This document shows positions 35,901 to 47,500 of a stretch of DNA of 64,000 bases, in pieces; within the stretch, counting starts at the first letter, position 1; each line of letters opens with the position of its first letter. A program made the translations under genes and the position numbers. Origin of the DNA: Macrocystis pyrifera (taxonomy: Eukaryota; Sar; Phaeophyceae; Laminariales; Laminariaceae); contig JASSKH010000002.1 in the NCBI GenBank assembly GCA_031763025.1, positions 1,294,929 to 1,358,928 of the forward strand, read 5' to 3'. Under the pieces are notes generated by a model. It was not told the origin of the DNA, made no database searches, and worked only from the letters and a program-made list of their open reading frames with translations.

Positions 35901-38900
35901 AGATACTACTGCGAAGCAGCTCTATAGCGAACTAAAAATAAATAAAAAATGCCAGAGAAAATTCGTTCCAAAAGCGCACCAACGTTTGGTGTTAAAACGG
36001 AGTAGATACTACGCCATTTGCTGATGGCTGCACGGCACACAAAACACGTATTATATTTCTATTTCAAGCTAGGTGTACCCAAAACAGAAGCGCAATCTTA
36101 AATAGAGGAGCGCGACGTATATCGCCTCGTATAAACCAACAGAAGTGTTTTTTTGAGCGGATCACCCCCGCAAACAAAGCACCAGAAAAACACTCGGTGT
36201 TCGGCCACTTCTTATGCCGTCGGATTTCCAGTCAGTTGAAGAACAACGTTCACAACGTTCGCATGAGCTTCGGCTCTGGAAATGTTGGAAAATGGTCTTT
36301 CTCGCCTCAAAGTGTGTCGGATATCTATCCACAATCTATCTGGGGTTGCTTCCCGCTTCTCCAGACACCCAGATACAGGAAATTTCCTCCCACACTTTTT
36401 CGATCTAACTGGGTCCAATACGATTACAATGCCCGGTCGGATCGGAAAGAACGTAGAATCATACTTGCCGCATTCGGATCGAAAAAGTGCCGACGGTGAT
36501 TTCTTACAACAGGGCCCCTCGACAAGCAAGAAACACCCACTGACGGGCCTTGGGGAGAACTCCAATACATCATGAGGCGAGAAAGATCAATTCCCAACAT
36601 TTCCGGGGCTAAAGTTCATGCGAACATGCTATTAATAGGGACTTCAACATCGAACGGTTTCTCTCCCCATACATACAGTGCAACCGGCAAAGCTGTCGCA
36701 ACAATTACATGCTCACCGCGTTCATGGTAACGATGGGCTCGCGATACAGTCCATCCGCCAGAGAGATCGTGTCACCCGCGCCGGCCATCTTCAAGGCTTC
36801 CGTGAGAGACATGGGGTTCCCCTCCGGGTCTACTTGGTACTCAGTACCGTCGCCCGTATTTGTCGGTACGGGATTCTTGGGATTCGACGATGTCTCAGTC
36901 GAGGATGGCTTCGTGGATGTCGTGGGACACGGGGTCGTGGAAGTTGTCATTTCGGGTGCGGAGGTCGGCGACGGTTCCGGTGAGGTCTCTTCTGCGATTG
37001 TCAAGGGCAACCGAACGGCGGGTAAGGAAGGTCACATGTCGAGTGTAAAGATTGTGAAACATATTGGGCTATATATTTGTTTAATTAATGAAAATTCGCT
37101 CTGACTCGCTTAATTTGATGTTTCTTTGCTTCAAATCGTTCCGTTTCCAGAGTTTTATTGCTGAATTTTGACATATGGTATTGGATTTTGGGTTTGGTTT
37201 TGCCACACCACCATGAGCCGCAACCCCCTCACTAGGCACGACCCCTGCGCAATGGTGCCACAACAGTCAGTAAAGCCGTACTTACACGACAGATTTCGCA
37301 GAGTATAGAGATACTGCCGTACGTAGTAGCACAGTCATAAAAAATAGCTTGGATACCGAACGATTTTTCGGAATCGACATTAAACCGGTCAACAAAAATA
37401 AAATCGATACGATCTTCATGTTTGCTACATGGAAGCTTTTGCTCAGTGTGTTTCTGCACAGATAACACAGGGAGTTTACAAGAAGGGGATGGAGGGCAAA
37501 ACCACGTTCGTAACGACATATCGAAGGCTCGATAGTTCGATCTAAACTTTCTATACGATATGCTCCGGTTGGAGAAAATCCAACACTTAAGCAGGACTCG
37601 TCGCACCTTCTTCCTTTTTTTCTTCATCGTCATCACCACTGTCATCCATTATACACGGCGCCGCCTTTGTGTCGCTGCACATCTTTCCGCTGATCTCGAT
37701 TAGGCTTGTACAGCAGAGGTCCTGTCAACAGTTTCCGGAAGGGTCGGAGCAGCCGTGCGTTCTTCTGGTCGGGTGGTTGCCACGGGCTCAGACAACCGAG
37801 ATGGTACGAAAACGACTGTCTGTTTGCCAGGCATGAATAGAAGCGCTAACTCACCAGGAGATGTCGTCAAACAGGTACGTACCATACAAGTGTGGATGTG
37901 TGTGTTCGTTCGGGGCTGAGCAGCTGAGCGAATATACTGTGCCTGTCTGCCAGGCGAGTCGATGCGTCACACTCACGCCTGGCGTTTTCGAGGTGTGTGT
38001 ATGCGTGGGGGGCTGAAACAAATGATTGCATCGGCTGCCGCGCATCAATCGGACGAGTGAGTGTGAAGCATCAATTGTTTTTATCACTTTGCCAATGATT
38101 TCACACCCCGGACAGATCAGCTCACGGTAGCTCGAGCTAGCTCTTTAAGGAGCTAGCTCACCGGTGAGCTACGTGAGCTACGTGAGCTACACATGTTTTC
38201 CTGGCTTGAGCTATAGGCGGTAGCTCATCTGCACATGTTTTCGAAGCTTGAGCTATACACGGCATATGAGCTAGCTCATGAGCTGTCCGGGGTGTGAATG
38301 ATTTTAACTGGACGCCGATGTACTACATTGTTCGTGAGTGTGGAATACTGGTCCCTATATTCGTCAACAGTGGAGGTTTTTTGTCTCTGTACGATGCATG
38401 TCTCCTGACATATGTACCTAGCATTGCATGCGTCGGTATAGCAGTGGCCACTCTATAGTGTCGGTATGTGTCAGGCCAACATACCGGCATTACTGCGGCA
38501 CCGGCAATGTTACGCACACTACCACGTTAGATGGCCCCGCCTGCGCTAAACAAATACACCAACATTGTATCAAGTACCGACAAATATCAAACCTGCAATA
38601 TACAAGTACCCCTTTGTTTTGAAGTGGACGAGTAGAGAGGGTGTAGTGGCCCGCGACCGAAAAGGAATGGTGCGAGAGTGCACAGTGGGGTCGTCTAAGC
38701 TGCGGGCTGTTTCATGACCAAGAACCACTAAGACAAAAGCGCAGAGGAGATGGCTGCGCCATACATTAAAAGGACGCCGAGAAGAGTAGCCGCAAGGAGA
38801 TTGGGCGGGGAATTGGAGTGGCAGACGTACGTAGTGATGCCGGCGCTGACGGAATGCGGAATCAATCGAGTGAGAAAGACGAGAGAAATCACAAACTGAA

Positions 38901-39002
38901 CTAACCTGGCCGCCAGGGCGTTGGCTGCATCCGACCCCTCCGCATTCTCCGCATTCAGCTGCGCAGCAAATTTCGCTCTGCTGGACACCCTGAAGGCCAT
39001 TG
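29919..39002 (-). CDS. secreted Cys-rich / parallel beta-helix protein (nine exons seen)
   Basis: Exons from 5' to 3': 38906-39002, 37233-37280, 36717-36986, 35418-35546, 33852-34024, 33468-33612, 32461-32672, 30489-30576, 29919-30038. Every junction has GT/AG and a matching phase, giving about 426 residues. Exons 1-2 form a Cys-rich module: CGECGGVGCSQRPGGQ, then TDCCGTIAQGSC. Exon 3 begins with a Thr/Pro/Ser-rich linker and ends ALKMAGAGDTISLADGLY. Later exons carry beta-helix rungs (VTLEGFTIDG, ISNNVIEDCGIYDF, LVTGNELIPR, VIDGFVYG, VYGNHFENNG). The fold is that of pectin-lyase-like carbohydrate enzymes; the substrate and catalytic residues are unknown. The acceptor of exon 3 (GAG before ACC, 36987-36989) is the weakest call. 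First exon(s) with a signal peptide were not found; the stop overlaps a strong donor (GGGTGAGC), so further exons are possible. Confidence 0.75.
30836..31642 (+). repeat. dispersed 0.8-kb repeat, copy A (inside an intron)
   Basis: Matches 40301-41117 in the same orientation over its length, for example aaaaagcccgaaaaa, tctggggccgatgttgg, ctcgacagacatcgatcga and caatatttttgaaagaaaa. No open frame is conserved, so it is an old non-coding element of unknown class. Confidence 0.7.
32778..33312. repeat. ~210-bp tandem duplication interrupted by a MITE
   Basis: Unit 1 starts near 32778 (ggtaaggggtttcctcggcg) and unit 2 near 33091 (tgtaaggggttccctcggcg). Both continue with tttatacattcggtcggttt and gagcacttcacgtcc. 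Unit 1 is split by the mariner-like MITE at 32815-32913. Confidence 0.7.
32815..32913. mobile_element. mariner-like MITE, copy 2 (99 bp, intronic)
   Basis: Ends CGGGGGTCCATA and TATGGACCCCCG, flanked by TA. The internal part is more diverged than in copy 1. It lies in the intron between the 33468-33612 and 32461-32672 exons of the beta-helix gene. Confidence 0.7.
34312..34401. mobile_element. piggyBac-like MITE, copy 2 (intronic)
   Basis: Ends CCCTTTTAAGACCGCAG and, inverted, CCCTTCTAGAACCGCAG, with inner tccccaaaacaggg matching the copy at 10129. TTAA follows directly on the right; the left TTAA (34303-34306) is separated by five bases. Diverged relative to copy 1. Confidence 0.6.
35738..35850. 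repeat. ~59-bp tandem duplication (intronic)
   Basis: gtccacctggtaa and agtggttgccatgaaac each occur twice with the same spacing. Confidence 0.7.
36243..36632. mobile_element. ~390-bp foldback element / imperfect palindrome
   Basis: The left arm (tcgcatgagcttcggctctg, tttctcgcctca) is the inverse of the right arm (tgaggcgagaaag, acatttccggggctaaag, ttcatgcgaac). Inner parts also pair: cactttttcgatc against gatcgaaaaagtg. No coding sequence. It lies in the beta-helix gene's intron between exons 35546 and 36717. Confidence 0.65.
38102..38296. mobile_element. hAT-like MITE, 195 bp
   Basis: Perfect 14-bp terminal inverted repeat CACACCCCGGACAG, flanked by an 8-bp direct duplication AATGATTT (38094-38101 and 38297-38304). 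An 8-bp target duplication is typical of hAT elements. The interior is packed with agctca/tgagct palindromic motifs. It sits in the intron between the two Cys-module exons. Confidence 0.85.
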
Positions 39003-40300
39003 CTGCAAGAGGTGGCTGCATTCACACATTTGGCACAGTAGGAAGAGGAAGAACACCAGAAGGCGCGGGTGGGTGTGTGTGGGTGGATGAGTGAGCTCTG
39101 CAAATGTGTTTCGCAGCACCCAACTGCCCAAGCCAAAGGCAACGCTCACGCGCGCGAGGTTGGCAGCGCACATCGTAAGCACGGCTGTAACTCGTCGAGG
39201 CATGTTTGGTCCATGTGGTATACCTACCGAATCACTGGTTTGATTGCATGTGGCGTGGGACCCTGCGTTCTATGTTGCACTATTTTTGTCGAGTGGAATT
39301 CTGTTTACTTTTCGTAGTGCGAAGCAAGTCAGGCGATCTCGCTTCTTCCCCTCGCTATGCATATTGCTCCTGCCGTATGATCTCTACATATCATCGGCAT
39401 AATCTTGATAGTTGTATCCGACGAAGCCGCCGACCTACCAGCGACAAGTACTGTCGAACCATTGCGTTTTTCGCAGAAAACACTGTGTCATTGTCGATAT
39501 CAGGCTCACCGTATGGGCTACCGTAGGCGATCCTCCTTTAAGGGGCCACAGCGCGTTTGGGATTAGAGGTCCCACACAATCCAACGTCCCTTAGGCGGAG
39601 GTAAGAGTCCTTGCCCCTACATGTTGTGGGTAAAAACGTCGCGCACGCCGTAAATATCTTTTATGCTAATGCTTCCTTTTCGTGGGGTGCCTTGAACGAA
39701 CTCTTGTCATGCCTAGTGCGCTTATTTTAACCTATTTTATAGTTTCCCGCTGATGAATACGTTCCAAATACCACACTACGCTACACGGTATGTACCAGGG
39801 GTAATGTCTTGCGCCTGTGTGCACGTACCGTTATGCTGTATGCCTGCTGCATCGGGCTCTCCGGCGTGCCTGAGTGGTTGCACCGTGCTGTACCTGGGTT
39901 TGCCGACCGATTTGCAGTGGTATTTCTACCAACAAACTTCACTGTAAATGTCAGTGTGTCTACTTGTGAGAGGAGGAGTGTCACCAGAAACCGTCACGAC
40001 GAGTGCTCACCGGTGGACACGTGTAGGGAAGAGAGGCCCACCAGCCCCAGAAGCACACATTCGACACGCATGGTGGCTTTGTGTCGAGAATCTCCGATTG
40101 TACCTGCAGCTTCTATCAACAACAACGAGAAAACGCGAGACGCGCCGTACGGCATCGAAACGAGGAGGGGGCGGGGGGGGAGGGAGGGAGTTGGGTGCAC
40201 ATGTTGCTGCCGGAGTTCGGGGAAACGGAGGGGATTCGGAGGAATCTCAGATTGACGTGAAAACTCGGGTTATGACCCTCTCTTAAGGCCTATGCCAATG
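39003..40300. other. no gene recognised; possible 5' region of the beta-helix gene
   Basis: An ORF start at 39203 (MPRRVTAVLTMCAANLAR) ends at a GTGAGC donor and could be a first exon, but its phase (0) does not match the phase needed by exon 38906-39002. Confidence 0.3.
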
Positions 40301-41117
40301 GGAAAGCGAAGTATCAATAAAAAAGTTTGAATCCCAAAGATACCCGCCGAAACAAATTAGAACACACTTCCTATGGGCACGTTCAGAAAAAAAAAAAGTT
40401 CCCAACTTTTGGAAAAAGCCCGAAAAAAGCATATCTGGGGCCGATGTTGGGCCAAGATCGGCTTGAGAAAAACTCAGGCCGATCTTTGGTTCGAAGCGAC
40501 GAGATTCCGACTCCGAGTCCTCGACAGACATCGATCGACAAAACCAATGATTGCGTCATGAATTCTGAACGGAGTGCGCTCGTTAGGAGCTCCGACCCAC
40601 CCTTGGGTCACCGTCTTCACACAATGGCCAGTGACGTGCGGCGGGCGCTGGCCAGGCGTACGATAAAAAAACAATTAGCCGGTGGTGTGTACAAAACAGA
40701 AGACAAAATTTCTCGATCCGTCTCTAATGGCAAAAAAACAGGAGTTTTTAAGTTTGGGAGGATTCCGCAGGACGCCGCCGGCAAGCTCTCGCCCCCTAGA
40801 GCATGTATTCTCTTTCTATCTTCGATGCCGTCATCTACTCGTTGGCCTTGCCCGACACCAAGCGGGTTGGCCTTGGGCTGATTCCATGTCGAGATCGAGC
40901 ATCTATCGTCGCACGAGCTGATTGTTATCAGCGTGTTGACAATTTGCAACGAGAGAAAACTAATTGCGCCGCCTGCAGCGGTTAGAAAAAAAAAAATCAA
41001 ACAGGTTTTCCCTTTTTTCCCACGGCGGCGGTACGAGGATATTTTCGGCTGTGTTTTTAAAGCAATATTTTTGAAAGAAAACTTTCGGACTTCGCGTTTC
41101 CATTGGCATAGGTCTGA
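40301..41117 (+). repeat. dispersed 0.8-kb repeat, copy B
   Basis: Direct-orientation match of 30836-31642. Its right end touches the start of the GATAT element at about 41113. Confidence 0.7.
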
Positions 41118-42606
41118 TAAGATATATGATATATTTGTAAAAAAAAAGTGATACCTGGTATATGATGTGATATCATATCATATGAGATATGATATTATAT
41201 CGTATGATATGATATGATATGACAGAAAAGCCTCCCAAGCGTCCAAGAGGTTTCCGCGTCACAACCTTGTGCTTTTTACGAAAAACGAAAACTTTGTTCG
41301 TTTTATTTCGTTTTTTTTTCGTTTTTTCCCCCCCCGTTATTTGTAGAGGTCGGTATCATATCACAAAATGTGATATATTATATGATATGTGATGTGATAT
41401 AAGCGTATCAATATCACAAAAAAAAAAACCGTGATATGATATATCATATCGTATCATATCATATGATATCGATATATCATATCATATGATATGATATGTG
41501 ATATGATATGGAATAAAAGTCACGATTTCAGCTTTCTTTGAGGCCACACGGCAGTAACCAAGGACGTTCTTGGGTTGGGGTGGGGTGTAATGCTCTTCTT
41601 GCACTGCTGGTAAGCACATATTTCAATAGTCAAACATGTGTCCAGCGTCAGTCAGTAATAGTAGGGCGAACCGTATATATTACTCGTATCACGTTTTCGA
41701 GCACAAGCTGGGACGAAAGGTGGGTGATGATGCACACACAGCCAGCGAGAAAAGCAGTATAAAGTAGCATCAGTAATAATAATGTATTAATGTGGCATGA
41801 ATGCGAGAGTTATTATAGTTGTTGGAAACCTTTACATTTTTTTAATTGGTATTTAGTAGTATATATATTTAACTCCTCTACCAGGCTCTACTCGCCTACA
41901 ACACCTATACTAAATACAGCAGTATAGTACCTGGTAGGCTATATTATTATAACGTGCTTTCTTAGTTTTTTATAAAATACCAGCTATACTAGGGGTACAT
42001 ACGTACCACGTACGTACGTACATGGTTGTGCAACAGCATATATTTCGCTTCCACGGAATAAACAAGGCGCACAGTGCTATAAGGTATTACGCACGCAACA
42101 ATCAGGAATAATACCTCGGGCCCAAGGCATGCACAGCAGCAGCTAGCTGTGTGCAATCACCAGACAATTTCAACCGATTGTCCTCAAAATAGAGTATCAT
42201 GAAGACTGCAATATAACACTGACGACACTAAATACTAGAATCTTCACCCTGAAATCAACAGCAGCAGCACTCCGCCTTTTTCTTGAGTCTACGTTATACG
42301 TAAAGATTAAACAATGACAACTCCAACTTCAACGCGAACCACAAAGAAGACCATGCCGTGAGAACGACTGCTGCTGTGGACTACAGCAGACAAGCTATGA
42401 TGGCTCCTTGTGTGCGAGCTAGATTAGCTAGAGCCATGTCAGGGTATTTCGAAGAACTCGGAACTTCGAAGAAAAAAGTGGATCTCGGGAGATTCTCGGG
42501 CGCTTGGGAGGGTTTTCTGTCATACCACGTCATGATATATGATCATATCATATACCTGGTATCACTTTTTTTTTACAAATATATCATATATCATATCAGA
42601 GCGTTT
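41113..42606. mobile_element. 1.5-kb element with inverted ends and GATAT arrays
   Basis: The left segment (gatatatgatatatttgt, A-run, gtgatacc, 41113-41160) is inverted at 42540-42600. A second segment (tgacagaaaag-cctcccaagcg, 41218-41243) is inverted at 42507-42535, so the two ends nest as terminal inverted repeats of about 100-130 bp. Arrays of gatatgatatcatat at 41160-41220 and 41360-41515 are subterminal. No transposase ORF inside. Superfamily unknown. Confidence 0.6.
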
Positions 42607-44525
42607 TCAGAAGTGATACCGACCTCTACTTCCAATCACAAGGGAGCACGTTACCTCAATTCCGGCGATTCCGACAGCAATATCCAGGCGAAAAATAAAG
42701 AAGAGTGTCAAATCACAGGGTGATGGACCTCAGCGGATCACCTTTTCGAGGTGTGGGTATAGCGCCACTGCTGCTATACGCAGTAGTGCTCGTGAGCGCT
42801 GGCGAGGGGGTTTTGGCCCGTCGCTATCAGCAGATCGGCTGCACCCATCGCAAGGCCGCCTACTGTTCAGCTCGTATCTGAATGGTCGACACCTATACCG
42901 ACCTGGGTGCTACTGATGTGATGCGCTCACGGATTCGACCTCTCTCTTCTGTAAGGGGGTCTCGTGGATACGTACGTATGTACACTGCCAACATTCTTAT
43001 GTGACAGTTGTTCGTTGGATAATGGCCCCACACACCACGGCAATCGCTTCGACAGCAGTACGTATAGCACTCCGACTGACCTTCCTTCTTTAGCTCGCCT
43101 TGACTTGGTCAGATGTCTGACAGATGCTGATGTTTTCCGTTATTCCTGGGCAGACGATTTATGTTGTGACGGACGAGGGGGCGGGGGGTCACCGAGAACG
43201 ACGAGCCTCGGACAAATCTCCGGTCAACGACACTGCTTGCTCCAACAAATCCCAACAGGAATAATTACGTTCAACTTTTCGAATCTTGACTTGGTCTCAA
43301 ATCTTCGTCAACGTGAGTACTTCTTCTTCTTCTTCTTCGTTAAACATTTTCTGGGAATTTGTTCTGCGGAATTATTGTTTGCCAAGTCGACACCCATTTA
43401 GTTCCGAAATATCCAACGCCCGAAATGAAGTCTCCCCGACTGACGCAGGTATGTATTATCCGTGCACAGGAGTATCTTTAGATACGCTAGACTTGGGCCC
43501 TGCTCTTCATATTCAACGTTGTGGTTGGTTCCGATCGTAAAGGTCGTCCGTATAGCATCATGTGTCGCCGCCAGTGTATCATGCATCCTTTACATACCTG
43601 GAATTAATAATAATAGCAGGCACTAGCAGGACATACCAAATACGAAAGAGCAGAAAAACAATGAATTTCCTCGTTGCTCCACACCCTACGTGGGGTAGCG
43701 GTAGAAGCGCCGCCCTTGCTACACCACAATGTAAGAAGACTTCCGACAACGTACGTTGGGAGCAACGATATTATTATTACTATTAATAGGCCGTTCGTCC
43801 GGCGGCAAGCCGCGGCAAAAAAAAACTATACTCACGAGTCGCGTGCACGTAGAAAAAATATATACACAGGGGCCCTGGGGTTCTGCAGAAAACGACTTGG
43901 TACTACTACTACTGTCGAGAGAGGTTGGTTCATACCCGACGAGTATATAACCCGGTATACCCTCCAGCTCGGTCCGGGAGGATTTAACCCGTGTACTGGC
44001 GAGCATTTACGTCCTTTTGGGCGTGTGCCCGTGTATCCGTTTTTGAGCGGAATACCCACTAAAAAGCCGCAACAAGGATTCCTGGGGCCCAAGCACTCGG
44101 CAAGCATGAGAGGTGTTACCTGTTGTTGTTGTCCATCCGGTGACCGGTGGTATTAATAATAAATAAAAGTACATTGTTACAGCAGTAGCCATTATTTCCG
44201 GAAACAACACTCTCGCGATTGCCGGCAGTTGGCAAGAGGGCAAAACGCCAATAGTGTGTATACTTATTGATCAAGTACGACACACATCCCTGGGACAACG
44301 TGAAGGACGTCCTGCTGTGTACGATGTTCTGTTGTTCACGAACCAGTATATATATGACCAATGAAGACAAATATGCTAGAATATAGATGGCGGAACCTCT
44401 TTAAGGAAAAATCGCCACAAAGGGGTATATCTGTTTCCTATCTATGCGATTGTGGTTTTGATCTTCATATTTCGACCTGATCGCCTTGTTGGCTGTGCAG
44501 TTCGCAAACGTCGATTTATTGTGGG
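42607..44525. other. no gene recognised
   Basis: Contains a (ttc)n run near 43320-43340. Short ORFs have no motifs. Confidence 0.5.
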
Positions 44526-44527
44526 TC

Positions 44528-44557
<30 letters not shown>
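44526..44557. repeat. (GTT)n microsatellite
   Basis: About ten uninterrupted trinucleotide units. Confidence 0.9.
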
Positions 44558-44558
<1 letters not shown>

Positions 44559-47500
44559 TCTTCACGTTAAACCGTTCTTTCTACCCGTCGACATCCAGCA
44601 CAACAACCAGTGTCCGTGCCGATTCTTCAATCCTAGAGAGATAAAAAATTATGTGGCCGACAAGCTAGGCCACATAGAGATACTACGTTGCCACCTACCT
44701 GGTATGCAGTAAGCACAGCAGCAGTGGGCAAAGCACAATGCCATATCACACTGGATACGACAGGCACGACATACACATTCCATGAAAATAAATAGAAACG
44801 AAACGAAACAATAAGGAAAAAACAAAAACAAGACAAATCGAAAGAGAGAAAAAAAAACTTGTAAAAATAAGAAAAAAAAATAGTACATATATATATCAAA
44901 CCCACCCCGTAGGGAATGTGGCAGAAACTTGAAAATAACAAGCTGGAAAAAAAAAGGAAAAAAAACAAGAAAAACACAACTACTCGTCGTCAACAGAGTA
45001 AGACTAAGAACCAAGGGAAATATTATAACAGGCAAACCAAAGCACAAAGCATCCTCCGCCAGGTGGCGGCAGCACTTTACGGTACGAATATAGCACAGCC
45101 AGGGTCTCCCCTGCTAGTCCGCGCCTGGCACCTTGCTACCCCGTCTGCCGCCTCCGCCTGGCCTTCGTCAACTATGCCCGGCCCCTCGGCGTCACACAAT
45201 AATACGAAACAAGCAAAGCAGACTCGTTATCCACGCACGCCGCACGACTCCTTCAATAAGGCTCATCAATCGATGAGAGGAAGACAAAGAAATAAAATCA
45301 AAACCACAGAGGATCAGCGCATGAAAAAAAAATATGAATGAGAAAATAAGAGAAACGAACAAACGTCGAGACCACAATCATTAGTAACTGCTGTTGATTG
45401 TTGTGGTGTGTGCGCTGCGAAGAGACCCTCCGAGTGCGCTGCACTGCCGATAGGACCCCCAAGCGTCCGTGCCCACTCCGACAGTCTTTAGTCTGGCGGC
45501 GAAGAGACACGCGGAGTGCGCTACACAAAGCCACAACAACCAGGGGCAGTTTTTTCATGAAAAAATAAATAAAAAAGGCTCGTCAGCTGTGTGTGTGAGT
45601 TCAACCGATCGGTTGAGACTCAACTTTGCAAGATGTGCGTGATAATCGTTCGCGAGTTTTCCATGTTGTCCCCCGCGATTGAATACTGGACGATGACTCC
45701 ACTGGATGTTGCTACCAGGGTTTATAAGACGATGTTACTCACAGGCTCGGGTATTTCACTATGTGACTGACTGCTGCTGTTGTAGTCTATTCGAGTATGC
45801 ATCCTGAAAGAGAGGTGCCCGCCGAGTGCGCTTTTCATAGTCCCTAGGCCCGAGTCAGCTCCAGGTGATTGTAGTATGACCGCGAAGAGACACGCCGTGA
45901 CCACCCAACCAACTCATCGGTCATTCTGCTGCGCTGCTTGCTGTCTGTTGTAGATAACATTATGAATTTAGAGCGCATGTAATTTTGCCAAAAAATATCG
46001 ACTTGGGCCATCGGATTTTCACAAGTCGAACACATTATTCCGGTCGAATTTTGCGTATCATATTGGAACAACAGAATCTGATGCCTTCATTGGTTGATAT
46101 CAGAAAATATCAACCTACTGATGAAAGTCGGAATCGAACATATAATAGAAATCAGCTTATAATTAAGGCTCCCTGTTTAAGGGGACGCCAAGACAAAATC
46201 GACCAAGAAGAACTACGTATCGTATTTTTCGGCCACTTCTATACTATGTGTACCAGTCACAGTGACAATAATAAGGAGTGTGTCACTTATTTATTATTAT
46301 GCTCAACCAAGCAAGGATATCGGTGTCACAATTTTCTAAGCTGTGCCTGTGTGGTAAGGCTTTGTTGTCCGCAAGGCCTGATGGCAAAACCTGCAACGCA
46401 AAAAGTACGGGTCCCCATCAAGAACGGGTGGGACCACCCAGCTCGGTTATTCCCCCAACTCTAAACAAGGAGGCTTGCTCAAGCAGGGGGTGCTTTTTTT
46501 ATTGGCGAGCCCACACAGCTGGTGCATCTAGGTGCTGAAAAATACCCAGTATATAACTTCTACGACGTATGGAGAGGTGCCATCCTATAGGAAGCACCTG
46601 TCTGTGGTAATGTGAGCAAAAATTGAATATTTAGAACTCCATCGTGACCACCTCCCACACGGAGACAACCCTGAACAAACTGCATTACATCGCATATATT
46701 GTGAAGTGGAGCACTCGCCGCTGAGCATTATTTATTAATCCAAAATAATTTGTGTTCTATGTATTAGAGGCGGCCTCCAAAACATCATTCATGTGTTCTG
46801 AATTCGTAACTTCGTATTTTCCGTGGGCCTGTGCTGTATGATTGGTATGCAGGCACTGGTACAAGCACACCATTAATTTAATCTGTCCTGCGCATTCCGT
46901 TGTAATTACAGCTCCATGCTATGCTCTCTCCCGTGCCCTTAACACACACAACCCATAATAACTATACAGCCCGGCAAGCTCCTGGCCGCACATACATGTG
47001 TGGACGATGGTTCTTGCTGTACTGGGCAATTTGTTCGACGTGTACGGAGCATGTATGTATCAACACAGCCTCTTTTATCGCAGCACCAGTCAACAGATAG
47101 CGGTTAGGGAGTACCGGTACGCCTAGAAAAAACCACAAAACGTATTAATTTGTACTGAAATCCGTACTGTATGTAAGTGTTGTGTGCTCTGTCGGCTGGT
47201 CGTTCCGGGTGTGGATTCCGCTTTACAGAATGTTTGAAATATACCGAGAGTCTTCCTGGATCGTAAAACTCGAAGCAATATAGACGACCACAAAAAAAGT
47301 TTAAATGAACGTCTCCAACTGACGTGTGGACGTAATATTAATATTACTAGTTTAGTGTACAAAATACACGTATCCGTACTCGTTACCAGGTATTATGTAC
47401 CAGGTGTGATATTACCGCTATGTAAATATGTGTACGTACGCCGTTTTGGGTGATGAATGAGGGGATTATGTTATGCGCCATCATTGACTCAGTAGTAAAA

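Noticed and set aside
39860-39960. tRNA-Ser-like start (tgcctgagtgg)
   Set aside because: No matching anticodon arm or T-arm follows.
46060-46200. Possible organelle-type tRNA or mitochondrial DNA insert on the minus strand (TTCGATTCC)
   Set aside because: The bases around the supposed T-loop do not form a stem, and no other cloverleaf arms fit. The nearby 9-bp hairpin is unexplained but not tRNA.
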